Shown one piece after another: positions 28,903-40,386 of a DNA stretch of 64,000 bases. The stretch lies in the NCBI RefSeq assembly GCF_016801985.1, contig NZ_JAEVLS010000005.1, forward strand, positions 434,001-498,000, read 5' to 3'. Both the position numbers and the translations under genes were made by a program. The notes under the pieces are model-generated. The model had not been told where the DNA came from, searched no databases, and saw nothing but the letters and a program-made list of their open reading frames with translations. The first letter of the stretch is position 1, and each line of letters starts with the position of its first letter. This DNA is from Steroidobacter gossypii (GTDB lineage Bacteria > Pseudomonadota > Gammaproteobacteria > Steroidobacterales > Steroidobacteraceae).

Positions 28903-30084
28903 TCAATCCGCCTGTCGGCGCAAAAACGCGGGAATATCCAGCATCGACGTATCCTCCGCCGTCAAACCGTCGCCCACCGCGCGGCGCGCCTGGCCCGCAT
29001 GCGGATCGCGCTGGTTGCGGATGTAGGTCGGCACATGCAGGTCGTCCAGCGTCGGCACCCGGCCGCGGCCGCCGGAGATGGCGGTCATACGACGGGTATC
29101 CTGCTGCGGCTGCTGCATGTGAGCGCTCGGGCGGCCGATGCCGGTGGCGACCACGGTCACGCGAATTTCTTCGCGCATCTCCGGATCGATCACGCAGCCC
29201 ACCACCACGTTCGCATCCTCCGACGCGTACTGTTTCACCGTGTCGCCGACGATGCTGAACTCGCTGGTGCGCAGGTCCATGCCGGCAGTGACGTTGATCA
29301 GCAGGCCGTGAGCGCCCTGCAGATTCACATCCTCCAGCAGCGGGCTGGAAACAGCAGCTTCAGCGGCTTCACGCGCACGATGCTCGCCGCGAGAAACGCC
29401 GGTGCCCATCATCGCCATGCCGGTCTCGGCCATCACGGTGCGCACGTCGGCGAAGTCGACGTTGATCATGCCGGGACGGGTGATCAACTCGGCAATACCC
29501 TGCACCGCGCCCTGCAACACCTGGTTCGCGGACTTGAACGCATCGAGCAAAGTCACATCGCCGCCCAGCACGGTCAGCAGCTTCTGGTTCGGAATGGTGA
29601 TCAGCGAGTCGACATGTTTGCTCAGCTCGGCGATGCCGCGCTCGGCGGAGCCCGAACGTTTCATGCCTTCCATGTCGAACGGCCTGGTCACCACCGCGAC
29701 CGTGAGGATGCCCAGCTCCTTGGCGACCTGCGCCACCACCGGAGCCGCGCCCGTGCCGGTGCCACCGCCCATGCCGGCGGTGATGAACAGCATGTCCGAA
29801 CCTTCGATCATTTCAATGATGCGATCGCGATCTTCCATCGCGGCCTGACGGCCCACTTCCGGATCGGCGCCCGCACCCAGACCCTTGGTGATGTTGCAGC
29901 CGATCTGCAGACCGACTTTCACCTTGGAATGTTTCAACGCCTGCGCGTCGGTGTTGATGCAAATGAAATCCACGCCTTCGATGCCGGCCTGGATCATGTG
30001 AGCGACTGCGTTGCCGCCGCCGCCGCCGACGCCGATCACTTTGATCACGGCGCCCTGGTTTTCTGTATCAGCTAGTACAAACAT
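28903..30084 (-). CDS. ftsZ: Cell division GTPase FtsZ
   Basis: Tubulin-like GTPase forming the Z-ring, 393 aa. The GTP-binding signature GGGTGTGAAP is near residue 107, the N-terminal loop is GVGGGGGNAV, and the synergy segment is NVDFADVRTVM. A variable linker (~320-375) leads to the C-terminal tail DIPAFLRRQAD, almost the E. coli sequence, which binds FtsA and ZapD. It is the last gene of the dcw cluster, 137 bp after ftsA. Confidence 0.98.
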   Translation of the reverse strand: MFVLADTENQGAVIKVIGVGGGGGNAVAHMIQAGIEGVDFICINTDAQALKHSKVKVGLQIGCNITKGLGAGADPEVGRQAAMEDRDRIIEMIEGSDMLFITAGMGGGTGTGAAPVVAQVAKELGILTVAVVTRPFDMEGMKRSGSAERGIAELSKHVDSLITIPNQKLLTVLGGDVTLLDAFKSANQVLQGAVQGIAELITRPGMINVDFADVRTVMAETGMAMMGTGVSRGEHRAREAAEAAVSSPLLEDVNLQGAHGLLINVTAGMDLRTSEFSIVGDTVKQYASEDANVVVGCVIDPEMREEIRVTVVATGIGRPSAHMQQPQQDTRRMTAISGGRGRVPTLDDLHVPTYIRNQRDPHAGQARRAVGDGLTAEDTSMLDIPAFLRRQAD

Positions 30085-30221
30085 CGGTTAGTCCCCTCAA
30101 TGTCAGCGAGACAAAGCAAATTTCAACTTGAGCCACGGCCGGTTCAGAGGCCCGCCGCGCTCACCACCTTCCCCAGAGATCCCCTTGTTGTTGCCATTTC
30201 CCTGGCGCTCATCTGAAGTCA

Positions 30222-31457
30222 TCAAAAATTTCCTTGAAACCAAGCCTTCATGCGATCGAACGTGCTGCGTACGTTGCCGCCCAGCGGCAACTCGCGACGC
30301 CCGCGCAGATAATTCTCACGGCCGTACAACAACAGTCCGACGCCGGTGGAATGGATGGGATTGCTCACCACATCCACCAGCCCGGTGATGTATTGCGGTA
30401 TCCCCAGCCGCACCGGCATGTGAAACACTTCTTCGGCAAGCTCGACCGCGCCTTCCATCTTCGCGCTGCCGCCGGTGAGCACGACGCCCGCGGCGATCAC
30501 TTCTTCGAAGCCGGACCGGCGCAGCTCTTCGCGCACCAGAGCAAACAATTCCTCGTAACGCGGCTCGACCACTTCGGCGAGCGTCTGCCTCGCCAGCCGA
30601 CGCGGCGGACGATCGCCGACGCTCGGCACCTCGATGGTCTCGTCGGAGTTCGCCAGCTGCGACAGCGCGCAGGCGAACTTCATCTTGATCTCCTCGGCGT
30701 GCTGCGTCGGCGTGCGCAGGCTGACGGCGATGTCGTTGGTCACTTGATCGCCGGCGATCGGCAACACGGCGGTGTGACGAATCGCTCCGCCCGAGAACAC
30801 CGCGAGATCCGTGGTGCCGCCACCGATATCGACGAGACACACGCCAAGTTCCTTCTCATCGTCCGCCAGCACCGAATAACTCGAGGCGAGCTGCTCGAGC
30901 ACGATGTCTTCGACCGCAAGCCCACAGCGCTGCACGCACTTCACGATGTTCTGCGCGGCGCTCTCGGCGCCGGTGACGATGTGCACCTTCGCTTCCAGAC
31001 GCACGCCCGACATGCCGATCGGCTCGCGAATGCCTTCCTGGCTGTCGATCAGAAACTCCTGCGGCAGGATGTGCAGGATCTTCTGGTCGGCGGGAATGGC
31101 GACGGCGCGCGCGGCGTCGATCACGCGATCCACGTCCTCGGAGGTCACTTCTTTGTTCCGAATGGCCACGATGCCGTGCGAGTTCAAGCTGCGCACATGG
31201 CTGCCGGCGATGCCGGCATACACCGAATGGATCTCGCAGCCGGCCATCAGCTCGGCCTCTTCGACCGCGCGCTGAATCGACTGCACCGTCGATTCGATGT
31301 TCACGACCACGCCCCGCTTCAAGCCGCGCGAAGGATGCGAGCCCAGCCCCACCACTTCGATGCGACCCTCGTGATTCACCTCGCCGACGATGGCGACCAC
31401 CTTGGAGGTGCCGATGTCGAGGCCGACGATCAGATTTCGGTCATTTCTTCTAGCCAT
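30222..31457 (-). CDS. ftsA: Cell division protein FtsA
   Basis: Actin-like ATPase tethering FtsZ to the membrane, 411 aa from ATG 31457; an upstream ATG at 31523 would run into ftsQ with no conserved sequence. The phosphate-1 loop is LIVGLDIGTSKVVAIVGE at the start, phosphate-2 is CLVDIGGGTTDLAVF, and the adenosine loop is GVVLTGGSAKMEG. The C-terminus ends in an amphipathic targeting helix (DRMKAWFQGNF). It overlaps the end of ftsQ by 8 bp. Confidence 0.97.
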   Translation of the reverse strand: MARRNDRNLIVGLDIGTSKVVAIVGEVNHEGRIEVVGLGSHPSRGLKRGVVVNIESTVQSIQRAVEEAELMAGCEIHSVYAGIAGSHVRSLNSHGIVAIRNKEVTSEDVDRVIDAARAVAIPADQKILHILPQEFLIDSQEGIREPIGMSGVRLEAKVHIVTGAESAAQNIVKCVQRCGLAVEDIVLEQLASSYSVLADDEKELGVCLVDIGGGTTDLAVFSGGAIRHTAVLPIAGDQVTNDIAVSLRTPTQHAEEIKMKFACALSQLANSDETIEVPSVGDRPPRRLARQTLAEVVEPRYEELFALVREELRRSGFEEVIAAGVVLTGGSAKMEGAVELAEEVFHMPVRLGIPQYITGLVDVVSNPIHSTGVGLLLYGRENYLRGRRELPLGGNVRSTFDRMKAWFQGNF

Positions 31458-32271
31458 CAGAGCGAGCATCCTGTGCGTCATGCGCGACGCGAGTGGGCGC
31501 GTTCCAGCCCACCGAAAAACCATTGCTATAACGCAAATCGACGTAACTGACCTCAGCTGCGCGGGCCGCGACTATCGGGCTCGCCACAGCAATGAACCTT
31601 TCCAGGCGGGCCGGCACGTCCTGCCGGCCGAGTCGCACCGTGACGCCGTTGTGGAGCGTCAACTGCCATGCGCCGCGCGCGTCCAGCTCGACTTTCGTCA
31701 GGCGCATGCCGACGCCGAGCAGGCGCGGGTACGAATCCAGATAAAGCTTGGCGACCTGAGCTTCGGTGCCCGCCGGGCCCACCAGCTGCGGCAACTCCTG
31801 TGGAATGTGCCGGGTATCTTTCAGGAACAGCTCGCCACGCGTATTCATCAAACCGGAGTCACCCCAGCGCGCCGCCGCCACGTGTTCAGTGATGAACACG
31901 CGCACGCCATTGGGCCATTTGCGTTCGACGCGCGCGCGATCCACCCAAGGGATGGTTTCCAGCGCGCCGCACAGCGCCTCCAGATCGATGGAAAGAAAAC
32001 CCGAGCCGCGAAACGGCGCCACCACTTCTTCGATCTGCAACGGCGCGACGCGCTGAAACTGCCCGGCCACTTCGAGTTTGCCAATCGGTCGATCGAGCGA
32101 GACCACCAGGCCCCACACCATCACACCGAGACCGACGAACAACGCCAGCACGCCAAGCGCGGAGCGCAAGCCACCTTCGGCCACCCACGTGGCCAATGGC
32201 TGCAAGCGGGCTAAGAGGTCGAACCCCTCGCCCGCGGCCTTGCGACGATTGCGCTTGCGTGTGCCCATCAT
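31450..32271 (-). CDS. ftsQ: Cell division protein FtsQ
   Basis: Bitopic divisome scaffold, 273 aa. The ATG at 32271 is chosen because it overlaps the ddlB stop as ATGA and has agggag ~10 nt upstream. A basic cytoplasmic tail precedes one membrane segment ([19 protein letters not shown], ~residues 38-56). A POTRA domain ([15 protein letters not shown] to ~130) and the FtsQ beta domain follow, with [21 protein letters not shown]. It is expected to bind FtsB and FtsL; only ftsL is in this window. Confidence 0.94.
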   Translation of the reverse strand: MMGTRKRNRRKAAGEGFDLLARLQPLATWVAEGGLRSALGVLALFVGLGVMVWGLVVSLDRPIGKLEVAGQFQRVAPLQIEEVVAPFRGSGFLSIDLEALCGALETIPWVDRARVERKWPNGVRVFITEHVAAARWGDSGLMNTRGELFLKDTRHIPQELPQLVGPAGTEAQVAKLYLDSYPRLLGVGMRLTKVELDARGAWQLTLHNGVTVRLGRQDVPARLERFIAVASPIVAARAAEVSYVDLRYSNGFSVGWNAPTRVAHDAQDARSDG

Positions 32272-33251
32272 GCGCGGGGCGCTCCCTGGCTGAGTCGCGG
32301 CAGGCTGGTTTCCAGCACGCGCCACACCAACTCGTCAAATTCGATGCCGAGTGCTTTGGCCGCTTTGGGCACCAGCGAATGACTGGTCATCCCCGGCGCG
32401 GTGTTCACTTCCAGCAAATAAAAGCTGCCGCTGGCGCGGTCGCGCATCACGTCGACGCGACCCCAGCCAGAGCAGCCGGCCGTGCGGAACGCTTCGAGCG
32501 CGAGCGCACGGATCTCCTGCTCAGCCGCGCCGTCCAGACCCGGACAGATGTACTGCGTGTCTTCGGCTTTGTACTTCGCGTGGTAGTCGTAGTACTCGCC
32601 GGCCGGCACGATGCGAATGCTCGGCAATGCAATGTCGCCGAGAACGCCGACGGTGAGCTCGTCTCCCACGATCAACTGCTCCATCAACATCTCGCCCTCA
32701 TAGCGCGCGGCCAGAGCAACGGCCTGCGGCAGGTCGGATTCCTTGAACACGCGAGTGACGCCGACGCTCGAACCTTCGCATGCGGGCTTCACGATCACCG
32801 GCAAGCCGAGCTCGCGCGCCGCTTTCTCGACGTCGCTGTTACGAGCCAGGCGCGCGTAACGCGGCGTCGGCAATCCGAGCGACAGCCACACTTGCTTGGT
32901 GCGGATCTTGTCCATCGACAACGCCGAGCCGAGCACGTCCGAACCGGTGTACGGAATTCCGAAAGCCTCAAGCAGTCCCTGCAGGATGCCGTCCTCACCG
33001 CCGCCCGCGTGACCGTGCAGGATGTTGAAGACGCGCTGGCAGCGTTTGTTGACCAGCTCATCGACCAGCGCGCTGATGCCATCGACCTGGTACGCGTCGA
33101 CGCCCTGACGCTTGAGCGCATCCAGACAGTTGCTGCCGCTGTCCAGCGACACTTCACGTTCGGACGAAGTGCCACCCATCAACACGGCGACGCGACCGAA
33201 GTCACGTGGATTGGACACACGGCGCGGTCCGATCTTGTTTGTTTCAGCCAT
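32268..33251 (-). CDS. ddlB: D-alanine--D-alanine ligase
   Basis: ATP-grasp enzyme joining two D-Ala for peptidoglycan precursors, 327 aa. Conserved parts are [18 protein letters not shown] (N-terminal substrate loop), [31 protein letters not shown] (ATP lid) and [20 protein letters not shown] (metal ligands and substrate). It overlaps murB by 8 bp upstream and ftsQ by 4 bp downstream. Confidence 0.97.
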   Translation of the reverse strand: MAETNKIGPRRVSNPRDFGRVAVLMGGTSSEREVSLDSGSNCLDALKRQGVDAYQVDGISALVDELVNKRCQRVFNILHGHAGGGEDGILQGLLEAFGIPYTGSDVLGSALSMDKIRTKQVWLSLGLPTPRYARLARNSDVEKAARELGLPVIVKPACEGSSVGVTRVFKESDLPQAVALAARYEGEMLMEQLIVGDELTVGVLGDIALPSIRIVPAGEYYDYHAKYKAEDTQYICPGLDGAAEQEIRALALEAFRTAGCSGWGRVDVMRDRASGSFYLLEVNTAPGMTSHSLVPKAAKALGIEFDELVWRVLETSLPRLSQGAPRA

Positions 33252-34158
33252 GACTCACCTCGCCCACGATGCGCACCTCAGTGTTGAGTCGCACACCGTG
33301 CTTTTGTTCCACCGTCTGCTGCACATGACGGATCAACTGTTCGATATCCGCCGCGCTCGCCGTGCCGTCGTTGACGATGAAGTTCGCGTGCATCTCGGAC
33401 ACTCGCGCGCCGCCGATGCGAAAACCTTTCAGGCCGCACGCTTCGATCAAGCGGGCCGCGTGGTTGCCGGGCGGATTCGTGAACACCGAGCCGCACGACC
33501 ACTCTTGAATGGGCTGCGTCGCCTTGCGCTTGGCGAGCAGTGCGCGGATGTCGTCGTTGCTCACACCCGGCCGCGCTTCGAAACGCAACAGCGCGCCGAG
33601 GAACCATTCATCGCCCACGTCATGGGATTGGCCCGACACATGTCGATAGCCAATCTGGTAGTCGGCCGCGGGACGTTCGCGCCGCACGCCGTTGCGATCG
33701 ATCACGGCGACGGCCACGACGTGATTCCATGTTTCACCACCGAACGCACCGGCGTTCATCGCCAGAGCGCCGCCGAGCGTGCCGGGAATGCCAGCAAAAA
33801 ATTCCGCGGGCCCCAGGCCCCACTTGACGCATTGCTTGGCGAGCTTGGCGCAGGCGACGCCACTGCCACACCAAACCTCGTGGTCGCCGCGACGCTCGAG
33901 CTCATCGAAGATGCCGTGCGTCTCGATCACCGCACCGCGGATGCCGCCGTCGCGAACCAGTAAGTTGCTGCCCAGGCCGATCCACATGACCGGCGTGCCG
34001 GGCTCGAGGCTTTGCAGGAAGCCGGACACGTCGGTCGCATCGAGCGGCGAGAAAAACAAATCCACCGGGCCGCCCACGTGCCATGACGTGTGCTTCGACA
34101 TCGGTTCGTTGCGCTTCACGCGCGCTTCGAAATCGGGCGGCAGGGACAACGCGTTCAC
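33244..34158 (-). CDS. murB: UDP-N-acetylenolpyruvoylglucosamine reductase MurB
   Basis: FAD enzyme reducing UDP-GlcNAc-enolpyruvate to UDP-MurNAc, 304 aa. The FAD-binding parts are [30 protein letters not shown] and [25 protein letters not shown]. The catalytic Ser is in [11 protein letters not shown] and the C-terminal Glu in [11 protein letters not shown]. Length and the missing type-I loop fit a type II MurB. Its ATG overlaps the murC stop by 4 bp. Confidence 0.95.
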   Translation of the reverse strand: MNALSLPPDFEARVKRNEPMSKHTSWHVGGPVDLFFSPLDATDVSGFLQSLEPGTPVMWIGLGSNLLVRDGGIRGAVIETHGIFDELERRGDHEVWCGSGVACAKLAKQCVKWGLGPAEFFAGIPGTLGGALAMNAGAFGGETWNHVVAVAVIDRNGVRRERPAADYQIGYRHVSGQSHDVGDEWFLGALLRFEARPGVSNDDIRALLAKRKATQPIQEWSCGSVFTNPPGNHAARLIEACGLKGFRIGGARVSEMHANFIVNDGTASAADIEQLIRHVQQTVEQKHGVRLNTEVRIVGEVSHG

Positions 34159-35582
34159 GGTTGCCTCCGCTCGGCGGACAAGGTCGTCAAAGCGCTTGCC
34201 AACTCCGGCGCCAAGCCGCCGATGCTGCCCGCGCCCATGGTCACGATCACGTCGCCGTCGCGGGCGATTTGGATCAGCGCGCGCGGCAGCTCATCGATCT
34301 TTTCGACGAACACCGGCTCGACACGGCCATGCGAGCGCACGGCGCGGCAGATCGCCTTGCCGTCCGCGCCTGCGATGGGCGCTTCGCCAGCGGCGTAGAC
34401 CTCAGTGACGATCAGCGCGTCGGCGTTGGCCGACAGCACGCGCGCGAAGTCATCGAGCAGATCGCGCGTGCGGCTGTATCGATGCGGCTGGAACGCGAGC
34501 AGGATGCGGCGATTCGGCCAACCCTGCCGGATAGCTTCCAGCGTGGCGGCGAGCTCGGTCGGGTGATGCCCGTAGTCGTCGATGATCGTGACCTTGCCTG
34601 CCGAGGTCTGCACGTCGCCGTACTGTTGCAGACGGCGATCGACGCCATGGAACGAGCCGAGCGCGCGCTGAATCGCCGTGTCGCTCACGTCGAGCTCTTT
34701 GGCGACGGCGATGGCCGCCAGCGAATTGAGCACGTTGTGCGTGCCGGGCAGATTCAACTTCACCTGCAGGGGTCGTGCGCCGGCGCGGTGTACTTCGAAG
34801 CAGGTCTGCACGCCTTGCCGAACGATGTTCACGGCGCGGACGTCGGCGTCGCTGCTGTCGATGCCGTAAGTCACGAACGGGCGATTGATCCGCGGCAACA
34901 GACTCTTCGCGATCGGATCGTCCGCGCACACCACGGCCAGGCCGTAGAACGGCAGGTTGTGCAGAAAGTCGATGAAGCTCTGTTTCAGGCGCTCGAAGTC
35001 ACCCTCGTGGGTGCCCAGATGATCGTTGTCCACGTTGGTGACGATGGCGATCATCGGTTGCAGATGCATGAACGAGGCGTCGCTCTCGTCGGCCTCGGCC
35101 ACCAGATATTTGCCGGTGCCCAGGCGCGCGTTGCTGTCGGCGCTCTTCAATCGACCGCCGATCACGAACGTGGGATCGAGACCGCCTTCGGCCAGGATCG
35201 ACGCGACCATGGACGTCGTCGTGGTCTTGCCGTGCGTGCCGGCCACCGCGACGGCGTAACGGAAACGCATCAGCTCGCCGAGCATCACGGCTCGCTGCAC
35301 GATAGGCAGACGGCGCGACTTCGCTTCCACCACTTCGGGATTGTCCGCTTGCACCGCCGTCGACACGACCAGCACGTCGGCCTTGCCCACGTTCTCTGCA
35401 GCGTGACCGATCATGACCTGCGCGCCGAGCTTCGTCAGCCGTTGGGTGACAGCGTTCGGCTTCAGGTCGCTGCCCTGCACGTGATAGCCGAGGTTCAGCA
35501 GCACTTCGGCGATGCCGCCCATGCCGCTGCCGCCGATGCCGACGAAATGAATGCAATGAATGCGACGCATGCGATCTTTCAT
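34155..35582 (-). CDS. murC: UDP-N-acetylmuramate--L-alanine ligase MurC
   Basis: First amino-acid-adding Mur ligase, 475 aa. The N-terminal Rossmann motif is [16 protein letters not shown], the ATP loop is [12 protein letters not shown], and the family sequences EADESDASF and DDYGHHPTE follow. It starts with an ATGA overlap on the murG stop and ends with an ATGA overlap on murB. Confidence 0.97.
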   Translation of the reverse strand: MKDRMRRIHCIHFVGIGGSGMGGIAEVLLNLGYHVQGSDLKPNAVTQRLTKLGAQVMIGHAAENVGKADVLVVSTAVQADNPEVVEAKSRRLPIVQRAVMLGELMRFRYAVAVAGTHGKTTTTSMVASILAEGGLDPTFVIGGRLKSADSNARLGTGKYLVAEADESDASFMHLQPMIAIVTNVDNDHLGTHEGDFERLKQSFIDFLHNLPFYGLAVVCADDPIAKSLLPRINRPFVTYGIDSSDADVRAVNIVRQGVQTCFEVHRAGARPLQVKLNLPGTHNVLNSLAAIAVAKELDVSDTAIQRALGSFHGVDRRLQQYGDVQTSAGKVTIIDDYGHHPTELAATLEAIRQGWPNRRILLAFQPHRYSRTRDLLDDFARVLSANADALIVTEVYAAGEAPIAGADGKAICRAVRSHGRVEPVFVEKIDELPRALIQIARDGDVIVTMGAGSIGGLAPELASALTTLSAERRQP

Positions 35583-36679
35583 GCGGCACCTCCGACGGCG
35601 GCGACGCAGGCGTCGGCGAGACGCACATCGGCATCGGTGATGGCGACTGCGCGAGCCCGCATCGCCATCGCTTTCAATTGCTCACGTCCACCGCTCAACA
35701 ATTTCTTCAGCTCCTCCGCGAGCCGTTCAGCCGTGAGATCGCGCTCGGCGATCGAGATGCCCGCCTGCGCATCGACCAGGAACTTCGCATTGAGCGTTTG
35801 ATGATCGTCGACGGCCGCGGCGAACGGCACGAAGATGGCCGGCAATCCGGCGGCGGCAAGCTCGGACACGGTCATGGCGCCGGATCGGCACACGACGACA
35901 TCGGCCCAGCTGTACGCTTCCGCCATGTCGGTGATGAAGGCGCGGATGTCGGCCTGCACGTCGTGCTTCTTATATGTCTCTTGCACGAGCGGCAGGTGCC
36001 GCTCGCCGGCCTGGTGGATCACTACCGGCCGAGACGCCGCATCGATCAGCGCGAGCGCGGCTGGCACGGTAGCGTTGAGCTTCATCGCGCCCTGGCTGCC
36101 GCCAATGATCAGCAAGCGAATCGGACCTTGACGAGCGGCGAAGCGCTGCTCGGGCGAGGCGATCGCTGCAATCTCACGACGCACCGGATTGCCTACCTGT
36201 TCGGCATTGGTGCCCGACGGGAAACTCTTCGGAAACGCTTCGAGCACTCGACGCGCAAGCTTCGCCAACATGCGATTAGTCATGCCCGCCACCGCGTTCT
36301 GCTCATGGATAACGAGTGGTCGGCGAGTCAGCCACGCCGCCACGCCGCCGGGGCCTGCGACGAACCCACCGCAGCCGAGCACGACGACCGGGTTGCGACG
36401 TCGAATGACTTGCAGGCTTTGCCAGATCGACTGCACGACTCTGAACGGTGCGAGCAGCAGCGTCGCCGCGCCTTTGCCACGCAGACCGCTCATCGAAATC
36501 CACTCGATCTCGATTTGCGCCGGGGGGACCAGCTTGGCCTCGAGACCTTTCCTGGTTCCCAGCCACACGGGCTCGAAGCCGCGCTCACGAAGCACGCGAG
36601 CGGCCGCGAGCGCCGGAAAGACATGCCCGCCGGTTCCGCCAGCCATGATCAGCACTGTCTGCTTCGCCGCGCGCGTCAT
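35579..36679 (-). CDS. murG: UDP-GlcNAc transferase MurG
   Basis: Peripheral membrane glycosyltransferase that makes lipid II from lipid I, 366 aa. The first G-loop is [16 protein letters not shown], the second is [16 protein letters not shown] with [12 protein letters not shown], and the GT28 C-terminal signature includes [12 protein letters not shown] and [20 protein letters not shown]. It overlaps both ftsW and murC by 4 bp. Confidence 0.97.
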   Translation of the reverse strand: MTRAAKQTVLIMAGGTGGHVFPALAAARVLRERGFEPVWLGTRKGLEAKLVPPAQIEIEWISMSGLRGKGAATLLLAPFRVVQSIWQSLQVIRRRNPVVVLGCGGFVAGPGGVAAWLTRRPLVIHEQNAVAGMTNRMLAKLARRVLEAFPKSFPSGTNAEQVGNPVRREIAAIASPEQRFAARQGPIRLLIIGGSQGAMKLNATVPAALALIDAASRPVVIHQAGERHLPLVQETYKKHDVQADIRAFITDMAEAYSWADVVVCRSGAMTVSELAAAGLPAIFVPFAAAVDDHQTLNAKFLVDAQAGISIAERDLTAERLAEELKKLLSGGREQLKAMAMRARAVAITDADVRLADACVAAVGGAA

Positions 36680-37905
36680 TCGTCATCCTCCTCTCGCTCG
36701 CGGCGAGAAGGCCGACGCTGCGCAGTCCCCGAAGAGGGACGCGACACGGCGAGCCGACCCGACGTGCTCGCTTCGTGATGAATGCGCATCAGAAAACCCA
36801 GCCAGCCGAGCGTCACCATGACGCTCGAACCGCCGTAGGACATCAGCGGCAGGGTCAGACCCTTGGTCGGCAGGATGCCCATGTTTACGCCAACGTTGAT
36901 GAAGGTCTGCAACGCCAGCCAGATGCCGAACGCAGCGGCGCAGTACGCTTGAAACGCCAGGCCGGCTTCGGCGGCCATGCGCGAGATATGGAAGCTGCGC
37001 CACACCAGCACGACGAACAGCGCCAGGGTGAGAATCACGCCCATCAGGCCGAGCTCTTCGGCCAGCACGGCGAACACGAAGTCGGTGTGCGCTTCGGGCA
37101 GATAGAAAAGTTTCTGCACGCTCGAACCCAGGCCCACGCCGAACAGTTCGCCGCGCCCGATGGCGATCAACGACTGCGTGAGCTGGAAGCCCGAGTTGAA
37201 CGGATCGGCCCACGGATCCATGAACGCAGTCAGACGCTTCAGTCGATAGGCCGAAGTCACTGCGATCAACGCCATGCCTGCAGCCGCAATCGCAACCAGC
37301 GCGAAGAAGTGACGCAGCTTCACTCCGGCCAGGAACAGCACACCGAGCCCCGTCGCCATGAGCACGGTGGCAGCGCCGAAGTCGGGCTCCATCAGCAGCA
37401 GCGCCGCGGCGCCCATCAACACACCCAGGGGCTTGAGGAAGCCTTTGAGCTCCTCTTTCAATTCCGCCTGACGTCGCACCACGTAGCTGGCCAGATAGGT
37501 CAGTAACAACACGCGCGCCATCTCGGACGCCTGGAAGTTCATGACGCCAGCGCGCAACCAGCGACGGCTGCCGTTCACTTCGTGACCGATGCCTGGAATC
37601 AAAACCAGCAGCAGCAGAATGAATGCGACCAGCAGCAGCGGCATGGCCAGCCTTTCCCAGACCGCGGTCGGGACGGTCATCATGACGGTCGCGGCCAGCA
37701 CGCCGAACGCCACGCCGGTGAGCTGACGGAACAGGAAATAAAGCGGGTCCTGCAATTGCTTGTCGGCGATGCTGATGGACGCGGACGTCATCATCACCAG
37801 CCCGAGCAGCAGGATGCCGGCCACCGTCATCAGCAGCACGCCGTCGAACGCAAAGCGCCGCGGCCGGCCGTTGGATCTTGCAAAGGTCAGAGTGGCTGCA
37901 CTCAT
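36676..37905 (-). CDS. ftsW: Septal peptidoglycan polymerase FtsW
   Basis: SEDS-family glycosyltransferase that polymerises lipid II with FtsI, 409 aa, about ten membrane segments. Typical parts are NGSRRWLRAGVMNFQASEMA (with the catalytic Asp expected further on), LLLMEPDFGAATVLM, RLTAFMDPWADPFNSGFQL and the C-terminal GLTLPLMSYGGSS. The long polar tail ends REREEDDE. Overlaps of 4 bp with murD and murG. Confidence 0.97.
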   Translation of the reverse strand: MSAATLTFARSNGRPRRFAFDGVLLMTVAGILLLGLVMMTSASISIADKQLQDPLYFLFRQLTGVAFGVLAATVMMTVPTAVWERLAMPLLLVAFILLLLVLIPGIGHEVNGSRRWLRAGVMNFQASEMARVLLLTYLASYVVRRQAELKEELKGFLKPLGVLMGAAALLLMEPDFGAATVLMATGLGVLFLAGVKLRHFFALVAIAAAGMALIAVTSAYRLKRLTAFMDPWADPFNSGFQLTQSLIAIGRGELFGVGLGSSVQKLFYLPEAHTDFVFAVLAEELGLMGVILTLALFVVLVWRSFHISRMAAEAGLAFQAYCAAAFGIWLALQTFINVGVNMGILPTKGLTLPLMSYGGSSVMVTLGWLGFLMRIHHEASTSGRLAVSRPSSGTAQRRPSRREREEDDE

Positions 37906-39281
37906 GATTGCAGCCCTCGCACGGCGGCGGCGAACACATCGCCGCGATGGCCGTAGTCACGGAACATGTCGAGGCTCGCGCAGGCAGGCGACAGCAACAC
38001 TGTCTCACCCGGACGCGCCGCGTTGGCGGCAAGCTGCACGGCCTCATTCATATCTATGGCGAACTGAGTCGTAGCAACGCCTTGCAAAGCCGCGTCGAGT
38101 TGCTTCGCGTCCTGCCCGATCAGCACCACGTGCCGCACCTTGCCGCGAAAAGCTTGAGCCAGCGGCGCGAAGTCCTGACCTTTGCCCTGGCCGCCAGCAA
38201 TCAGCACCAGCGAACCCGGCATGCCGGCCACGGCGGCCAGCGTCGCGCCGACGTTCGTACCCTTGGAGTCATCGACGAAGCGAACGCCTTCGATGTCCGC
38301 AACCCACTGCGATCGGTGCGGCAAGCCAGCGAACTCACGCAGCGCCTGCAAACAGGCCGGTCGCGACAAATCCAGTGCTTCACACATGGCGAGCGACGCA
38401 AGCGCATTCGCCGCATTGTGCAAACCGCGAATCTTCAACTCCGACGTCGCGACCAGCCGCTCGCGGCCGCGCATAAGGATGACGTCTTCGCCTTGCACCT
38501 GAACGTGATATTCCGCGCCTGAATCGGCACTCAGACTGAAGCGGAGGACTCGCGGCGAGTCATTGCGCATGGCGCGCACAGCCGCATCGTCCAGATTCAC
38601 GATGGAAGCATCCGCACGTTGGAAGATGCGCTCTTTCGCCGCCACGTATTCTTCGACCGTGTCGTACCGATCCATATGATCTGGCGTCACATTGAGCACG
38701 GTGGCCGCGGCAGCGCGCAGCGAGTGCGTCGTCTCCAATTGGAAACTCGACAGCTCCAGCACGTACAGCTCGGGCACGGGATCATCGAGCAGATCCAGCG
38801 CCGGCCGGCCCAGGTTGCCGCCCGCGACGGCGCGACGACCGGCGGCATTCGCCATCAAGCCCACCAAAGTGGTGACCGTGCTCTTGCCGTTAGTGCCGGT
38901 GATAGCAGCGATGGGCGCCTTCGCCTCGCGCACGAACAGCTCGATGTCGCCAACGATTGGAATGCCACGCGCAGCGGCGCTCTTGAGGAAAGGTTCTTTG
39001 AGAGAAACGCCAGGCGACGCAACGACCTGCGACGCGCCGTCCAGCAGCGCCTGGTCGAAACCACCGAGGCGAGCGTCCAGCCCCGGCGCGAGCTTCTCGA
39101 GAGCCGCGGTTTCAGGCGGCGCGGCCCGGCTGTCGGTCACTGCGAAGCTCACGCCACGCGATTGCAAATATCGCGCGCACGACAACCCCGTCCGGCCGAG
39201 GCCGACGACGACCGAACGCTCCCCGGCCGCCGGGAGCGGCAAGCGAGCGTCAGGGCGAGTTGTCTGTTCGCGCGGCGTCAT
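37902..39281 (-). CDS. murD: UDP-N-acetylmuramoylalanine--D-glutamate ligase MurD
   Basis: Adds D-Glu to UDP-MurNAc-Ala, 459 aa. Motifs are VVVGLGRTGLSCARYL (nucleotide fold), AAITGTNGKSTVTTLVG (ATP loop), LELSSFQLETT, NVTPDHMDRYD and FVDDSKGTNVGAT. The N-terminus has a ~20-residue polar extension before the conserved core. It lies 4 bp after mraY and overlaps ftsW by 4 bp. Confidence 0.97.
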   Translation of the reverse strand: MTPREQTTRPDARLPLPAAGERSVVVGLGRTGLSCARYLQSRGVSFAVTDSRAAPPETAALEKLAPGLDARLGGFDQALLDGASQVVASPGVSLKEPFLKSAAARGIPIVGDIELFVREAKAPIAAITGTNGKSTVTTLVGLMANAAGRRAVAGGNLGRPALDLLDDPVPELYVLELSSFQLETTHSLRAAAATVLNVTPDHMDRYDTVEEYVAAKERIFQRADASIVNLDDAAVRAMRNDSPRVLRFSLSADSGAEYHVQVQGEDVILMRGRERLVATSELKIRGLHNAANALASLAMCEALDLSRPACLQALREFAGLPHRSQWVADIEGVRFVDDSKGTNVGATLAAVAGMPGSLVLIAGGQGKGQDFAPLAQAFRGKVRHVVLIGQDAKQLDAALQGVATTQFAIDMNEAVQLAANAARPGETVLLSPACASLDMFRDYGHRGDVFAAAVRGLQS

Positions 39282-39285
39282 TGCT

Positions 39286-40371
39286 CTAGCGCACCTTCAA
39301 CGTCGCCAGCCCGATCAACACCAGGATCACCGAGATGATCCAGAAGCGCACGATGACCTTCGGCTCGGCCCAGCCCTTGAGCTCGAAGTGATGATGAATC
39401 GGCGCCATGCGGAAAATGCGTTTGCCGGTGAGCTTAAAGGAGGCCACCTGCACCATCACCGACACCGTCTCCATCACGAACACGCCACCCATGATGAACA
39501 GCACGATCTCCTGGCGGACGATGACCGCGACGATGCCTAGTGCCGCACCGAGCGCGAGGGCGCCAATGTCGCCCATGAACACTTGCGCGGGATAGGTGTT
39601 GAACCAGAGAAAGCCGAGACCTGCGCCGACCAGCGTCGCGCAGAACACCAGGATTTCACCGGTGCCCTCGATGAAAGGAAGGCCGAGATAATCCGAGAAC
39701 ACAGCATGGCCTGTCGCATATGCAAAGACCCCCAAGGCGCCGCCCACCAGAACCGCCGGCATGATGGCGAGGCCGTCGAGACCGTCGGTGAGATTCACCG
39801 CGTTGCTCGTGCCGACCACCACGAAATACGCCAGTGCGATGAAGCCCACCGAGCCGAGCGGCACCATCACCGTCTTGAACAGCGGCACGTACAGGGCGGT
39901 CTCGGCCGGCGTCTTGGCCGTCATATATAAGGCGACCGCGCAGCCCAGCCCCGCGACCGACTGCCAGAAATATTTGTAGCGCGCGATCAGGCCGCGGCTG
40001 TTGCCGACCACCAGCTTCAGATAGTCGTCCCAGAAACCGATCAGGCCGAACGCCAGGGTGACCAGCAGCGTGACCCAAACGAAGCGATTGGTGAGGTCGG
40101 CCCACAGCAAGGTGCTGAACGTGATCGCCACCAGGATCAACAGCCCGCCCATGGTCGGCGTGCCGGCCTTGGGCAGGTGCGTCTTCGGGCCGTCGTCGCG
40201 CACCCGCTGGCCGATCTGATTCAACGACAGCTTCTGGATCATCCAGGGGCCGATCATGAAAGAGATCACCAGGGCCGTGAGCGCCGCCAGAATCGCGCGC
40301 AGCGTCAGGTACTGGAAGACGCGGAACGCGCCTTCCAGCAAGGCCAGCTGTTTAGTCAGGTACAGCAACAT
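39286..40371 (-). CDS. mraY: Phospho-MurNAc-pentapeptide translocase MraY
   Basis: Integral membrane enzyme forming lipid I on undecaprenyl phosphate, 361 aa, ten predicted membrane segments. Diagnostic stretches are [12 protein letters not shown], the Asp-rich [38 protein letters not shown] and [14 protein letters not shown]. 15 bp after murF and 4 bp before murD. Confidence 0.98.
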   Translation of the reverse strand: MLLYLTKQLALLEGAFRVFQYLTLRAILAALTALVISFMIGPWMIQKLSLNQIGQRVRDDGPKTHLPKAGTPTMGGLLILVAITFSTLLWADLTNRFVWVTLLVTLAFGLIGFWDDYLKLVVGNSRGLIARYKYFWQSVAGLGCAVALYMTAKTPAETALYVPLFKTVMVPLGSVGFIALAYFVVVGTSNAVNLTDGLDGLAIMPAVLVGGALGVFAYATGHAVFSDYLGLPFIEGTGEILVFCATLVGAGLGFLWFNTYPAQVFMGDIGALALGAALGIVAVIVRQEIVLFIMGGVFVMETVSVMVQVASFKLTGKRIFRMAPIHHHFELKGWAEPKVIVRFWIISVILVLIGLATLKVR

Positions 40372-40386
40372 TCAGTAGTTGTTCTC